A program made the translations under genes and the position numbers. Below the pieces are notes generated by a model, which was not told where the DNA came from, did no database searches, and saw only the letters and a program-made list of their open reading frames with translations. A stretch of 64,000 nucleotides of DNA from Marinilabiliaceae bacterium (GTDB lineage: Bacteria > Bacteroidota > Bacteroidia > Bacteroidales > Marinilabiliaceae): NCBI GenBank assembly GCA_016933045.1, contig JAFGBR010000004.1, forward strand, positions 1 through 64,000, read 5' to 3'. Shown one piece after another: positions 18,586 through 27,920 of the stretch. Within the stretch, counting starts at the first letter, position 1. Each line of letters starts with the position of its first letter.

Positions 18586-18703
18586 AACATGCACAATCTG
18601 AAAAAAAACTATTTATAAAACGAGCATGAATCGTTAATCTCAATTACGGATGAAAATTCATCATGCAGGTTACATCCGGCCTTACTTAATAAATTATTCT
18701 CGA

Positions 18704-20428
18704 ATGAAAAAATACTTTACTTGTAAATGCTGGCCAATTTTAGCATTAATAGTTACAACAGCCTGCAATCCTAAACCGGTAAAAATAAATATAAATTATA
18801 CCGATAAAATATTACTAAATCAGGTTGGTTACATCACAAACATGCCCAAAACAGCATTTTCGAAATCGAAAACATCATCTTTTTTTATAGTAGATAATAA
18901 TAATAACAAACTTTATTCAAACAAAACCGATTCGGGCAAAACATGGTCATTTTCGGGCGATACACTCTATAAACTTGATTTCACAGCCTTTAATACTCCC
19001 GGCATATTTCGTTTGGTTATAAATGATTCCATTGCATCATATCCATTTGAAATTTCGAATAAACCATACAATATACTAAACACAGAAGCTATCCGGTCGT
19101 ACTATATTAATCGGTCAGGCATCGATATTAAAGCAAATTTTGCAGGCAAGTGGGCGCGAAAAGCAGGACACCCCGACACTGCCGTAATAATACATGAATC
19201 AGCAGCGTCAAAACTTCGCCCTGAGGGAACAATCGTTTCATCGCCAGGTGGATGGTACGATGCCGGCGATTACAACAAATATGTGGTAAACAGCAGCATC
19301 TCTACTTACACCTTATTAGAAGCACTTAACGATTTTCAACCATATTTTAAAAATGCCAAATTAAATATTCCGGAATCAAACAACGAATTACCCGATTTTT
19401 TAGATGAAATACTTTATAATTTAAACTGGGTTATAACCATGCAAGACCCCAATGATGGCGGAGTTTACCACAAATTAACAACAAAATCGTTCGAATCATT
19501 CGTTATGCCACATCAAGCCGTTAACAAACGATACTTGATCCAAAAAACAACATCTGCTACGCTCGATTATGCTGCATTATTAGCCTCTGCATCACGTATT
19601 TTAAAACCCTACAACAATCATTTGGGTTCATTAATCGATTCTTGTAAGGTTAAAGCAGAAAAAGCTTGGAATTGGGCATTAGCAAATCCGCAAATTTCAT
19701 ACAAACAACCAACCGATATACGTACCGGAACCTATGGCGACTCATTACTTGTTGACGAATGGTACTGGGCTGCATCAGAACTTTTCCTTGCCACAAACAA
19801 CAACACTTATATTAACTTTATTAATAAATATCACTCACGGTATAATGTTCCAACTTGGGATAACACAGGTATGCTTGGAACAATTTCACTACTCGATAAC
19901 TTCTCAAAGCTGCCAGAATCGATAAACAAAAATAACCTCAAACGCAATTTTTTTCACATTGTTGACTCACTTGTTGATGTATGCAACACCTCATCATTCC
20001 AAATTGGACTTGGACATTTTGCATGGGGTAGTAATTCCGATGTTGCCAATCAGGGTTTTTTAAAGCTAAAAGCTTTTCAATTAACTAAAAAAATAAAATA
20101 TTTTCAATCAGCTTTAAACGATGCTGATTATTTACTTGGCCGAAATGCTACCGGATACTGCTTTGTTACCGGTTTTGGATCAACCCCCCCTATGAATATT
20201 CATCATCGACCATCTGGAGCTGATACTGTTAAGGCACCAGTTCCAGGATTTTTAGTTGGGGGTCCTAACCTTATTGTCCCAACCGATTGTGGCAATAACA
20301 TATATCGAAACCCATTTCCTGCAAAAGCATACAGCGACCTTAAATGTAGCTATTCAACAAACGAAATTGCAATTAACTGGAATGCCCCATTGGTTTATCT
20401 AATGAGTGGTTTATCAAACAACGAATAA
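18704..20428 (+). CDS. GH9 endoglucanase-type lipoprotein
   Basis: This protein of about 574 residues begins with a lipoprotein signal (MKKYFTCKCWPILALI, lipobox VTTAC). An N-terminal Ig-like domain starts at LLNQVGYITNMPKTAF, and the GH9 (alpha/alpha)6 barrel follows. The catalytic base motif DAGD is in GGWYDAGDYNKYV, the conserved histidine in HHRPSGAD and the proton donor glutamate in STNEIAINWNAPLVYL. GH9 enzymes cleave beta-1,4-glucan with inversion. The frame extends to 18650, but only the internal ATG gives a sensible lipoprotein signal. The residues after the lipid cysteine (NPKPVK) lack an acidic export-like signal, suggesting a periplasmic face. It follows the GH94 gene and is closed by a strong terminator. 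Confidence 0.92.
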   Translation: MKKYFTCKCWPILALIVTTACNPKPVKININYTDKILLNQVGYITNMPKTAFSKSKTSSFFIVDNNNNKLYSNKTDSGKTWSFSGDTLYKLDFTAFNTPGIFRLVINDSIASYPFEISNKPYNILNTEAIRSYYINRSGIDIKANFAGKWARKAGHPDTAVIIHESAASKLRPEGTIVSSPGGWYDAGDYNKYVVNSSISTYTLLEALNDFQPYFKNAKLNIPESNNELPDFLDEILYNLNWVITMQDPNDGGVYHKLTTKSFESFVMPHQAVNKRYLIQKTTSATLDYAALLASASRILKPYNNHLGSLIDSCKVKAEKAWNWALANPQISYKQPTDIRTGTYGDSLLVDEWYWAASELFLATNNNTYINFINKYHSRYNVPTWDNTGMLGTISLLDNFSKLPESINKNNLKRNFFHIVDSLVDVCNTSSFQIGLGHFAWGSNSDVANQGFLKLKAFQLTKKIKYFQSALNDADYLLGRNATGYCFVTGFGSTPPMNIHHRPSGADTVKAPVPGFLVGGPNLIVPTDCGNNIYRNPFPAKAYSDLKCSYSTNEIAINWNAPLVYLMSGLSNNE

Positions 20429-20449
20429 TTTTTTCAACATTCTCATAGT

Positions 20450-20490
20450 AGCGGATCAATTAGTTTTGAATTGATCCGCTTTTTATTTTT
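20450..20490 (+). terminator. Terminator after GH9 gene
   Basis: AGCGGATCAATT (20450-20461) and AATTGATCCGCT (20469-20480) form a perfect 12-bp stem with a 7-nt loop, followed by TTTTATTTTT. It closes the sugar-use block. Confidence 0.9.
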
Positions 20491-20515
20491 TAGTAATTAC
20501 TATTTGATATATATA

Positions 20516-20542
20516 TTGGAATAATCATTTTATCTATATTTG
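20516..20542 (+). promoter_or_regulatory. Promoter of the putative porin gene
   Basis: TATATTTG at 20535-20542 is a perfect -7 match; TTG at 20516-20518 is 16 bp away. Only six bases separate the -7 box from the ATG at 20549, so the transcript would be leaderless or nearly so. A TTG at 20540 that would extend the frame upstream lies within the -7 box and is not a start. Confidence 0.5.
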
Positions 20543-20548
20543 CCCCTG

Positions 20549-22546
20549 ATGAAAGAATTTATTAAAACCGGATTGTATATTTTTTTGGCTTTCTTTTGTT
20601 TAAACGCTTACACACAAGAGGAAAATGATAATTTGCGACCAGACAATACCGCAAAAAATGTATCTAAAGCTGCAAAAAAAATAAAACATTGGAGACTCAT
20701 TGATGAATATACTTTGTTAGATTCAGTTCCTTTAGACACCTTTGTTAACAACTTTCAAACTACAAATCCGGTATTCAAAAAAAATCCATTTAACATTCAC
20801 ACCGGAAACCTGGGTAGTCCATATCAATCAAACTCACTTGAATTCCTAAATTCAAATAATGATTTCATTTTCACTAATTCACTTGTATATTTTTTCCCCG
20901 ATCCATCAACTTACTTATTTTACAACACTACCGTACCATACACCAACCTGTCGTACAGCTATTCAGGTCCCAAACAACGATCGGAAGATAACACCCGTAT
21001 ACTTTTCACTCAAAACATTACCCCATATTTAAACTTCGGCATATCCTACAATCTCATATCATCGATTGGCATGTACCAAGGACAACGAAATGATAATCAA
21101 ATGACCCGTATTAACATAAGTTATCAGGGTGAAAAATACTCAATTTTTGGAGTCTTTGCTTATAACGATATAAGGCACATGGAAAATGGAGGAATAACAG
21201 ACGACAGCTTCATTTTAAACCCCGAACAACACGACTATCCCGATGCACAAAGCATTCCTGTTTACTTTAACGTTAAAGACAACAGACACTCAAAAAACTA
21301 TCTGAAAAACTACCAGGTTTTTATAAGTCAGTCATATGGTATTGGCCGAATAAAAATGAAAGACACAACTAACAACGAAATATCATTACCAGTAAGTACC
21401 GTTTATCATACTTTAAAATTCGACTCGAAACAACGTACTTATGCCTTAAACAAACTATATTCATATTACGATAAATTTTATTCAAACATTTACGAAGATA
21501 GTTTACAAACAGCCGATTCTACAAGACTAAGACAACTAACAAACACTTTTCAGATTAGATTTAACGAAGAGGCAAACACACTGCTAAAATTTGGCATGAG
21601 AATTTTCATCGATAACGAACTCAATTTTTATCGTGTAAACAGTCAGCCTACAAAACACTACAGAGACATCAATGGATATTACAGACCAGTATACAACTCT
21701 ACCGACTCACTACTTTCGTGTTCGGCAATAGGAGGTCAAATATTTAAAAACCAGGGGCGTAATTTTTGGTGGAATGCCGGCATAAAACTATATTTCCAAG
21801 GATATAAACTAGGCGATTCGCAAATAACAGGAAAGCTTAATACACTGTTCAGAGTTAAAAACGACACTGCTGGCATTTATACATCAGGGGGTTTGTATTT
21901 AAATACACCCGGACTTTTATTAACAAAATACTACTCTAACCATATAAAATGGAACTACACATTAAAAGATGAAAAAACACTTAAGTTACGTGGAGGCATA
22001 AGTATACCAACACGACGCTTCGATGTATCGGCCGAAATTAGACTTATTAACGATTTCATTTTCTGGAATCAGGAAGCTCTACCCGATCAGGCGAGTGGAG
22101 TTATTCAGGCTTACGAACTAAAATTAAGGCAACATTTTAAACTATGGAACCTAAACAGTTTTAACCAGGTTTCTTACCAAGTAACCAGCCAAAAAGAGGT
22201 ACTACCATTACCAACACTATCTCTTTTTTCATCAAATTATTACGAAAATGTTTTATTTAAAGTATTAAGAACTCAAATTGGTTTCGACATTAAATATCAT
22301 TCGGCTTATTACGCCCCATCATATTTCCCTGCCACCGGTCAATTTTATATTCAAAACAACATCAAAGTTGGCGATTATCCTTTGGCCGATGTTTTTTTAA
22401 ATTTCCACTTAAAAAGAGCTCGTCTTGGCTTTAAATATGAACATATCAATTTAGGATATCCAAACAACAACTATTTCATTATTCCACACTACTCATCAAA
22501 TCCCGGACGATTCAAAATATACGTATCGTGGAATTTCTTCGATTAA
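20549..22546 (+). CDS. Putative outer-membrane porin (Porin_10-like)
   Basis: This protein of about 665 residues has a signal peptide (MKEFIKTGLYIFLAFFCLNA, cut near AYTQ). The mature part is rich in alternating beta-strand pattern with many aromatic belts and ends with FKIYVSWNFFD, an aromatic C-terminus as in outer-membrane barrels. The segments KNPFNIHTGNLGSPYQSNSLEF and YFFPDPSTYLFYNTTVPYTNLSY resemble the Bacteroidota family annotated as putative porin (Porin_10). Solute specificity is unknown. It is 16 bp upstream of the DUF486 gene. Confidence 0.8.
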   Translation: MKEFIKTGLYIFLAFFCLNAYTQEENDNLRPDNTAKNVSKAAKKIKHWRLIDEYTLLDSVPLDTFVNNFQTTNPVFKKNPFNIHTGNLGSPYQSNSLEFLNSNNDFIFTNSLVYFFPDPSTYLFYNTTVPYTNLSYSYSGPKQRSEDNTRILFTQNITPYLNFGISYNLISSIGMYQGQRNDNQMTRINISYQGEKYSIFGVFAYNDIRHMENGGITDDSFILNPEQHDYPDAQSIPVYFNVKDNRHSKNYLKNYQVFISQSYGIGRIKMKDTTNNEISLPVSTVYHTLKFDSKQRTYALNKLYSYYDKFYSNIYEDSLQTADSTRLRQLTNTFQIRFNEEANTLLKFGMRIFIDNELNFYRVNSQPTKHYRDINGYYRPVYNSTDSLLSCSAIGGQIFKNQGRNFWWNAGIKLYFQGYKLGDSQITGKLNTLFRVKNDTAGIYTSGGLYLNTPGLLLTKYYSNHIKWNYTLKDEKTLKLRGGISIPTRRFDVSAEIRLINDFIFWNQEALPDQASGVIQAYELKLRQHFKLWNLNSFNQVSYQVTSQKEVLPLPTLSLFSSNYYENVLFKVLRTQIGFDIKYHSAYYAPSYFPATGQFYIQNNIKVGDYPLADVFLNFHLKRARLGFKYEHINLGYPNNNYFIIPHYSSNPGRFKIYVSWNFFD

Positions 22547-22562
22547 ATAATATCGTTTTATA

Positions 22563-22931
22563 ATGAAAGCAATTATTACAATTGTACTGCTAATTTTAAG
22601 CAACACATTCATGACAATAGCATGGTATGGTCACTTAAAATTTGCCGAATGGAAATGGTTTAACAAACTTGGTTTACTTGCAATAATACTTATCAGCTGG
22701 GGAATTGCACTGGTCGAATATGCATTTCAGGTACCCGCAAACCGCATTGGCTTTAAAGGACACGACGGTCCGTTTTCTCTAATACAACTAAAAGTAATAC
22801 AAGAAGTTATAACCCTAATTGTATTCGCAGTTTTTACACTCATAGTTTTTAAAACTGAAACATTTCGACTTAACCATCTCATCTCATTTATTTTTATTGT
22901 TTTAGCCGTTTATTTCATGTTTAAGAAATAA
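22563..22931 (+). CDS. DMT-superfamily DUF486 membrane protein
   Basis: This 122-residue protein has four hydrophobic segments. It matches the short DUF486 family of the drug/metabolite transporter superfamily: SNTFMTIAWYGHLKF, SWGIALVEYAFQVPANRIG and LIQLKVIQEVITLIVFA. It sits in the inner membrane and probably works as a dimer like other four-helix DMT proteins. Substrate is unknown. It directly follows the porin gene with a short gap, so they are likely co-transcribed. Confidence 0.88.
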   Translation: MKAIITIVLLILSNTFMTIAWYGHLKFAEWKWFNKLGLLAIILISWGIALVEYAFQVPANRIGFKGHDGPFSLIQLKVIQEVITLIVFAVFTLIVFKTETFRLNHLISFIFIVLAVYFMFKK

Positions 22932-23106
22932 AAAAAAACGAACATTTTTTAAACCTGTATACTGCCTGCTATTATAACCCCTCACAAGTAAAACAAGCAT
23001 TTTAAAAAAGAAAATAAACCACTCCTTTTGCAAAGTTAATCACAAAAAAAACACCAATGGTCAAAATACACAACCAACTGTATATCTACACTTTAACATT
23101 ATTTAG

Positions 23107-23137
23107 TTTGAATAACCGGGTTTTATAACTAATTTTG
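23107..23137 (+). promoter_or_regulatory. Promoter of the MltF-like gene
   Basis: TTTG (23107-23110) and TAATTTTG (23130-23137) are spaced by 19 bp, a full match to the Bacteroidota promoter pattern. The ATG is 17 bp downstream of the -7 box. Confidence 0.7.
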
Positions 23138-23153
23138 TAGCGGAATCAGAAGA

Positions 23154-24596
23154 ATGATTATGAGGAGAAATTTACGGTTATTTTTATTAATAATGGTTTC
23201 GTTAATGATTTTTTCGGCATGTAAATTTTCAACCGAAAAGAGATTAAACACCCAACAGTCCGAAATCATAAACCGTGACCTTGACAGAATAAAAGAGATT
23301 GGAAAACTTCGTGTAGTAATAGACTATAACTCTACCAATTATTTTATTTACAAAGGCAAACCCATGGGATATCAGTTAGAGTTACTACAAGAGCTATGCA
23401 ATTACCTTTCGTTAAAACTAGAAGTATCCGTTTCGAACGACATGGGAAAAAACTACGAAGACCTAAACAAAGGAGTTATTGATTTAATAGCAACCAATTT
23501 AGCAATCACAAAAGAACGTGATAACGAAATAAGTTTCACCGAACCTCATTGCTTCACTCGTCAGGTTTTAATACAACGTAAATATGAAGTAAACAATAAC
23601 GATGGTCAAAACAAAGTATTCAACGAAATTATAAGAAACCAACTTGAATTAGCAGGTAAAACTATTTACGTTCAAAATCAGTCGGCATATTACTATCGGT
23701 TAAAAAACCTGGCAAACGAAATTGGCGACAGCATTAACGTTATTGAGATACCCGATTACGAGGCTGAACAACTAATTGGACTTGTTGCAGCAGGAGAAAT
23801 TGATTATACCGTATGCGACGAAAACCTAGCCCTGGTAAATCAAAATTTTTATCCGAATCTCGACATCGAAACAGCCATCAGCTTTCCTCAAAAAATTGGA
23901 TGGGCAGTTCGTAAAAACGCCCCACAACTTTTAGATATTATTAATAACTGGTTAATAAGTTTTAGAAAAAGTGCTCGTTACAACATAATATATAAAAAAT
24001 ATTTTTTAAACAAACGATCGATTCATATCATTGACAGTGGGTTTAACTCTTTAAAAGGAGGTCAGGTTTCAATATACGATGATATTATAAAAAACGAGAG
24101 TTCACAGTTCGAATGGGATTGGCGATTAATAGCTGCACTCATTTACCAGGAATCGAGATTTATTCCAACTGCCGAAAGCTGGGCTGGAGCACAGGGATTA
24201 ATGCAACTAATGCCCGAAACAGCCAATCTTTTTGGTGTTCAAAACGTAAATTCACCCAAAGAAAATATACGTGGAGGTATCAAATTTTTAAAATGGCTTG
24301 ATAAACGTATGCAACCACGCATTGAAGATCCTTCCGAAAGAATAAAATTTGTTCTTGCTTCGTACAACGTTGGAATAGGCCACGTACTTGATGCAATGAG
24401 TTTAGCTGAAAAAAACGGCAAAAACCCTAAAATTTGGGAAAATAACGTTGATTACTATTTACTACATAAGTCGAATCCCGAATTTTTCAATGACCCGGTG
24501 GTAAAATTTGGTTATTGTCGTGGCGAGGAGCCATATCAATACGTAAAGGAGATTCTTGAACGTTATGAGCATTATAAAAATGTGATGAACCAATAG
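23154..24596 (+). CDS. MltF-like lytic transglycosylase lipoprotein
   Basis: This 480-residue lipoprotein (signal with lipobox FSAC near residue 23) has two domains. The first (about 45-285) is an amino-acid-binding-protein-like domain (GKLRVVIDYNSTNYFIYKGK, GVIDLIATNLAITKERDNEI). The second (about 310-440) is an SLT transglycosylase domain with the catalytic Glu333 in IYQESRFIP, then GAQGLMQLMPETA and ASYNVGIGHV. This is the MltF architecture: cleavage of peptidoglycan glycan strands in the periplasm with a regulatory substrate-binding domain. An alternative ATG is two codons in. The last 110 bp overlap the 3' end of the convergent CoA pyrophosphatase gene. Confidence 0.92.
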   Translation: MIMRRNLRLFLLIMVSLMIFSACKFSTEKRLNTQQSEIINRDLDRIKEIGKLRVVIDYNSTNYFIYKGKPMGYQLELLQELCNYLSLKLEVSVSNDMGKNYEDLNKGVIDLIATNLAITKERDNEISFTEPHCFTRQVLIQRKYEVNNNDGQNKVFNEIIRNQLELAGKTIYVQNQSAYYYRLKNLANEIGDSINVIEIPDYEAEQLIGLVAAGEIDYTVCDENLALVNQNFYPNLDIETAISFPQKIGWAVRKNAPQLLDIINNWLISFRKSARYNIIYKKYFLNKRSIHIIDSGFNSLKGGQVSIYDDIIKNESSQFEWDWRLIAALIYQESRFIPTAESWAGAQGLMQLMPETANLFGVQNVNSPKENIRGGIKFLKWLDKRMQPRIEDPSERIKFVLASYNVGIGHVLDAMSLAEKNGKNPKIWENNVDYYLLHKSNPEFFNDPVVKFGYCRGEEPYQYVKEILERYEHYKNVMNQ

Positions 24597-25218
24597 ATTG
24601 CATATTTAACAATGACAATTTTATAACCTCTCTAAACTCACTTAGTATCATTGCCGTTGCCCCCCAAACACAATGGCCAGAAAAGTCGTAATAAGGAGCT
24701 GTAATTGTTTTATTTTGATGCTCAATAGTTAATACTCTAACATGTTCATAATCTTGTTTTACTAAATCATCGAGCGAAACTTCAATTAAATCGGCCACTT
24801 CATAAGCATCAGTTTTAAAAACAGGATCGCCATTATACATTCCAACATAAGGATAAACCATAAAATTACTATATGGAATATATAAAGGTGTTAAATCGCC
24901 CAAATATTCTACACTTCCACAAATTCCAATCTCTTCATAAGTTTCACGAACAGCAGCGCTCCATCCGTCAGCATCACAAACCTCCCACTTACCTCCGGGC
25001 AAACTAATTTGCCCACTATGAACCCCATTATACTGAGCTCTCTTAATCAAACTAAAAAACCAACTTTCCTCTTTCTTATAAAGCAAAACCATAACACTAC
25101 TATTTCGAGCAATAGGTATTTGCACTTCCAAATCACCCCTATCAGATGGGGACATTAACTTTTGCCACAATTCACCGGGATGCGGATTATTTAATATTTG
25201 CCTTATATGTTCCTTCAC
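24487..25218 (-). CDS. Nudix CoA pyrophosphatase-like hydrolase
   Basis: This 243-residue protein has the Nudix box of the CoA pyrophosphatase group, LPGGKWEVCDADGW followed by AAVRETYEEIGI. The family-specific upstream motif NGVHSGQISLPGG is also present. Such enzymes cleave CoA or oxidised CoA to 4'-phosphopantetheine and 3',5'-ADP. The conserved fold appears to end near WGATAMILSEFREVI; the last 35-40 residues are an extra tail encoded antisense to the end of the MltF-like gene (110-bp overlap). The tail has no recognisable motif and may reflect loss of an earlier stop codon. The gene stands alone on the minus strand. Confidence 0.88.
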   Translation of the reverse strand: MKEHIRQILNNPHPGELWQKLMSPSDRGDLEVQIPIARNSSVMVLLYKKEESWFFSLIKRAQYNGVHSGQISLPGGKWEVCDADGWSAAVRETYEEIGICGSVEYLGDLTPLYIPYSNFMVYPYVGMYNGDPVFKTDAYEVADLIEVSLDDLVKQDYEHVRVLTIEHQNKTITAPYYDFSGHCVWGATAMILSEFREVIKLSLLNMQSIGSSHFYNAHNVQESPLRIDMAPRHDNNQILPPGH

Positions 25219-25346
25219 TAAAAAAAATTTATACTTAATCAGCTCTAATTACTATACTCAGGTTTAATATAAATCCATTACTAATAAACAAAGTTATTTG
25301 TTACAAAAACAAAACAATATTTTTTGTGCTTTATAACACTAAATAA

Positions 25347-26594
25347 TCAATCAAACCTTATTGCCTTAACCGGAGAAATACGGGCAATTATTAAAGAAGG
25401 AAAAATTAGCATTACAGAAGTAACAACAAAAGCCACAATATTAAGCAATATCAAGTCAACAGACTCGAGTAATATTGGCACATGACTCAAATAATAATTC
25501 GACGGATCAAGTTCTATTAAACCAGTATATTTCTGAATCAAACATAATCCAACTCCAATAAAATTACCCCATATTAAACCACGCACAACAATAAACATAG
25601 CCACATACACAAACACCTTACGCAACATAACATTAGGAGCTCCAACTGCTTTCAAAACACCAATCATATTAGTACGTTCCAAAATAAGTATTAACAAACC
25701 CGAAATCATATTAAACCCTGCAACAAGAGTAATTAAAATAAGAATAACAACAATATTGGTATCAAGTAAATCGAGCCAACTGAACAACTGAGGTTGAACC
25801 ATTTTAATTGACCGTGTTCGAAGCATAATACCATCGGGGTTAATATATGACGAAGATATTCTCTGAACCTCAAATGTAATATCATCAATACTTTTAAAAT
25901 CATTAATTAATAACTCATATCCGGCAATCTGATGTGATTCCCAATTATTAAGTTTTTGAACCTGACGAAAATCTACTAGTGCAAATACCTTATCGAGTTC
26001 AGGTAAACTTGAATCAAATATTCCACACACCTTAAATTTACGTCCCCGCAAATTATTTTGAATAAAATACATTGGAACGGCATCACCCACTTTTAATCCA
26101 AGCATTTGAGCTACGCTACTCGATATTAAAATATCATTAGATAATACTGAATCATTTTCAAATGAAATAACTTCACCTTCAATCAAAATATTTTCAAAAA
26201 AAGACCAATTATAATCATCACCAACACCTTTTAAAACCAAACCATGTACCTCATCATTAACCTTAATAATTCCGGGTTTAGAAATAAACCTTTGAACATG
26301 CACAACGCCATCAACCGATGCAATACTTTTTAGTAAAGAAGAATCGAAAGGTATCGGATTAACTTCGTACGACAAATTATAATCGTAACTCATTACCTGA
26401 ACATGACTTCCAAACCCTATTACCTTTTCACGAACTTCTTTCTTAAACCCCAACCCAATTGCAACAGCCATAATCATAACAACCATACCAATTGCAACAC
26501 CAATTGTAGCAACCTTAATTACCGGACCCGACAATTTTTTCCCGGTTACTCCGCTATACCTTATTTTATTTGCAATAAATAATTCAAGATTCAT
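25347..26594 (-). CDS. FtsX/LolE-type ABC transporter permease
   Basis: This inner-membrane permease of about 415 residues has one N-terminal membrane helix (KVATIGVAIGMVVMIMAVAI), a long periplasmic MacB-like region (about 65-270) and three C-terminal helices (VVILILITLVAGFNMISG onward) in the FtsX domain. The start MNLELFIANKI and the end ARISPVKAIRFD are typical of Bacteroidota LolC/LolE-like proteins, suggesting lipoprotein release or another envelope export role; the ATPase is encoded elsewhere. The frame extends 11 codons to 26627, but those codons overlap a -7 box (TACATTTG), so I use ATG 26594. Confidence 0.85.
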   Translation of the reverse strand: MNLELFIANKIRYSGVTGKKLSGPVIKVATIGVAIGMVVMIMAVAIGLGFKKEVREKVIGFGSHVQVMSYDYNLSYEVNPIPFDSSLLKSIASVDGVVHVQRFISKPGIIKVNDEVHGLVLKGVGDDYNWSFFENILIEGEVISFENDSVLSNDILISSSVAQMLGLKVGDAVPMYFIQNNLRGRKFKVCGIFDSSLPELDKVFALVDFRQVQKLNNWESHQIAGYELLINDFKSIDDITFEVQRISSSYINPDGIMLRTRSIKMVQPQLFSWLDLLDTNIVVILILITLVAGFNMISGLLILILERTNMIGVLKAVGAPNVMLRKVFVYVAMFIVVRGLIWGNFIGVGLCLIQKYTGLIELDPSNYYLSHVPILLESVDLILLNIVAFVVTSVMLIFPSLIIARISPVKAIRFD

Positions 26595-26600
26595 ATTTGA

Positions 26601-26627
26601 CAAATGTAACAAATAATGTTTTAGCAA
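26601..26627 (-). promoter_or_regulatory. Promoter of the FtsX-type permease gene
   Basis: On the minus strand TACATTTG (plus 26601-26608) is a perfect -7 element, with TTG (26625-26627) 16 bp upstream. Six bases separate the -7 box from the ATG, the same geometry as the putative porin promoter, implying a leaderless mRNA. Confidence 0.5.
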
Positions 26628-26631
26628 AAAT

Positions 26632-26665
26632 CAAAAAAAAACATCCTCCGTAAAACGAAGGATGT
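26632..26665 (-). terminator. Terminator of the aminotransferase gene
   Basis: Read on the minus strand, ACATCCTTCGT and ACGGAGGATGT form a stem with one internal mismatch, followed by a run of T (A run at 26632-26640 on the plus strand). It separates the aminotransferase from the downstream permease gene. Confidence 0.85.
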
Positions 26666-26687
26666 AATATATATAATCTGTTTCAAT

Positions 26688-27887
26688 TCAAATTGTTCGA
26701 CCGGGATATACCTCAAGTGCTTTTCTTAAAACTTCGAGTGCATTGGCTAAATCATCGCGATTTAACACATAAGCAATTCTAACCTCATTTTTTCCTTTAC
26801 TCAAAGTATAATAAAAACCTGTTGCCGGAGCCATCATCACCGTTTGGTTTTTATATTCAAATTCGCTTAATATCCACTGACAAAACTTATCAGAATCATC
26901 AACCGGCAATCGCGCAACTGTATAAAACGAACCTTGAGGCATAGGACAATAAACTCCGGGGATTTTATTCAATCCTTCCACCAAAAAATTGCGTCGAGCA
27001 GTATACTCTTTATATACTTCATCAAAATAATCCTGTGGTGTTTCAAGAGATGCCTCTGCCGCTATCTGTCCAAATGTTGGCGGACTCAACCGCGATTGGC
27101 CATATTTAAGAGCATTTTCCAATACTTCACGATTTTTAGTTACCAAAGCACCAATCCTAACACCACACTCACTATAACGCTTCGAAACCGAATCAACCAT
27201 AATAACATTTTTCTCAATACCTTTTAAAAGCATTGCCGAAATGTGTTTTTTTCCATCATAACAAAACTCACGATAAACCTCATCGGAAAAATAAAACAAG
27301 TCATACTTTGCAACCAAATCACGCAACTTTTCCAACTCATCTTTCGAGTAAAGATAACCAGTTGGATTATTTGGGTTACAAATTACAATTCCTCTTGTTT
27401 TAGGACCAATCAACTTCTCAAACTCCTCAATTGGGGGCAAAGCAAAACCATTTTCAATATTTGCCGATAAAGTTTTTACATTTAACCCGGCCATAGCCGC
27501 AAATGCATTATAATTAGCATAAAAAGGTTCGGGGATAATTATTTCATCACCGGGATCAAAACAACACAAAAATGCAAAAGTAAAAGCCTCAGACCCTCCT
27601 GTTGTTATTAATATTTCAGTATGATCTACATCTATTCCAATCGCTCGATAACTGGCTGCCAACTTTTTACGATACGACAAAAATCCGGCTGAATGACTAT
27701 ATTCAACTACTTTCAAATTTGCATCATGAATAGCTTTTATAGCCACTTCGGGAGTTTTTATATCGGGCTGGCCGATATTTAAATGATATACCTTTATACC
27801 TCTTTCCTTTGCAGCCTCTGCATAAGGCACCAACCGCCTGATTGGTGAAGCTGGCATCATATTTCCCCTTTTTGAAACTGTTGGCAT
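26688..27887 (-). CDS. Class I/II PLP-dependent aminotransferase (aspartate-type)
   Basis: This 399-residue cytoplasmic protein is a fold-type I aminotransferase. Visible are PASPIRRLVPYAEAAKERGIK, HLNIGQPDIKTP, VICNPNNPTGYLYS (substrate/cofactor site Asn), DEVYREFCYDG (Asp binding the pyridine nitrogen) and VDSVSKRYSECGVRIGALV with the Schiff-base lysine. The C-terminal EVRIAYVLNRDDL carries the carboxylate-binding arginine. It is probably an aspartate or broad-specificity aminotransferase; the exact amino donor cannot be read from the sequence. It is monocistronic, with its own promoter and terminator. Confidence 0.9.
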   Translation of the reverse strand: MPTVSKRGNMMPASPIRRLVPYAEAAKERGIKVYHLNIGQPDIKTPEVAIKAIHDANLKVVEYSHSAGFLSYRKKLAASYRAIGIDVDHTEILITTGGSEAFTFAFLCCFDPGDEIIIPEPFYANYNAFAAMAGLNVKTLSANIENGFALPPIEEFEKLIGPKTRGIVICNPNNPTGYLYSKDELEKLRDLVAKYDLFYFSDEVYREFCYDGKKHISAMLLKGIEKNVIMVDSVSKRYSECGVRIGALVTKNREVLENALKYGQSRLSPPTFGQIAAEASLETPQDYFDEVYKEYTARRNFLVEGLNKIPGVYCPMPQGSFYTVARLPVDDSDKFCQWILSEFEYKNQTVMMAPATGFYYTLSKGKNEVRIAYVLNRDDLANALEVLRKALEVYPGRTI

Positions 27888-27920
27888 TGTTTACTTTTTA
27901 TCCTCTTTTTTGTTAAGCTA

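Noticed and set aside
18650-18703. Upstream ATG of the GH9 gene
   Set aside because: It would put 18 residues before a clear lipoprotein signal; the internal ATG at 18704 is a better start.
20540-20548. TTG start for the putative porin
   Set aside because: It overlaps the TATATTTG -7 box; the ATG at 20549 gives a normal signal peptide.
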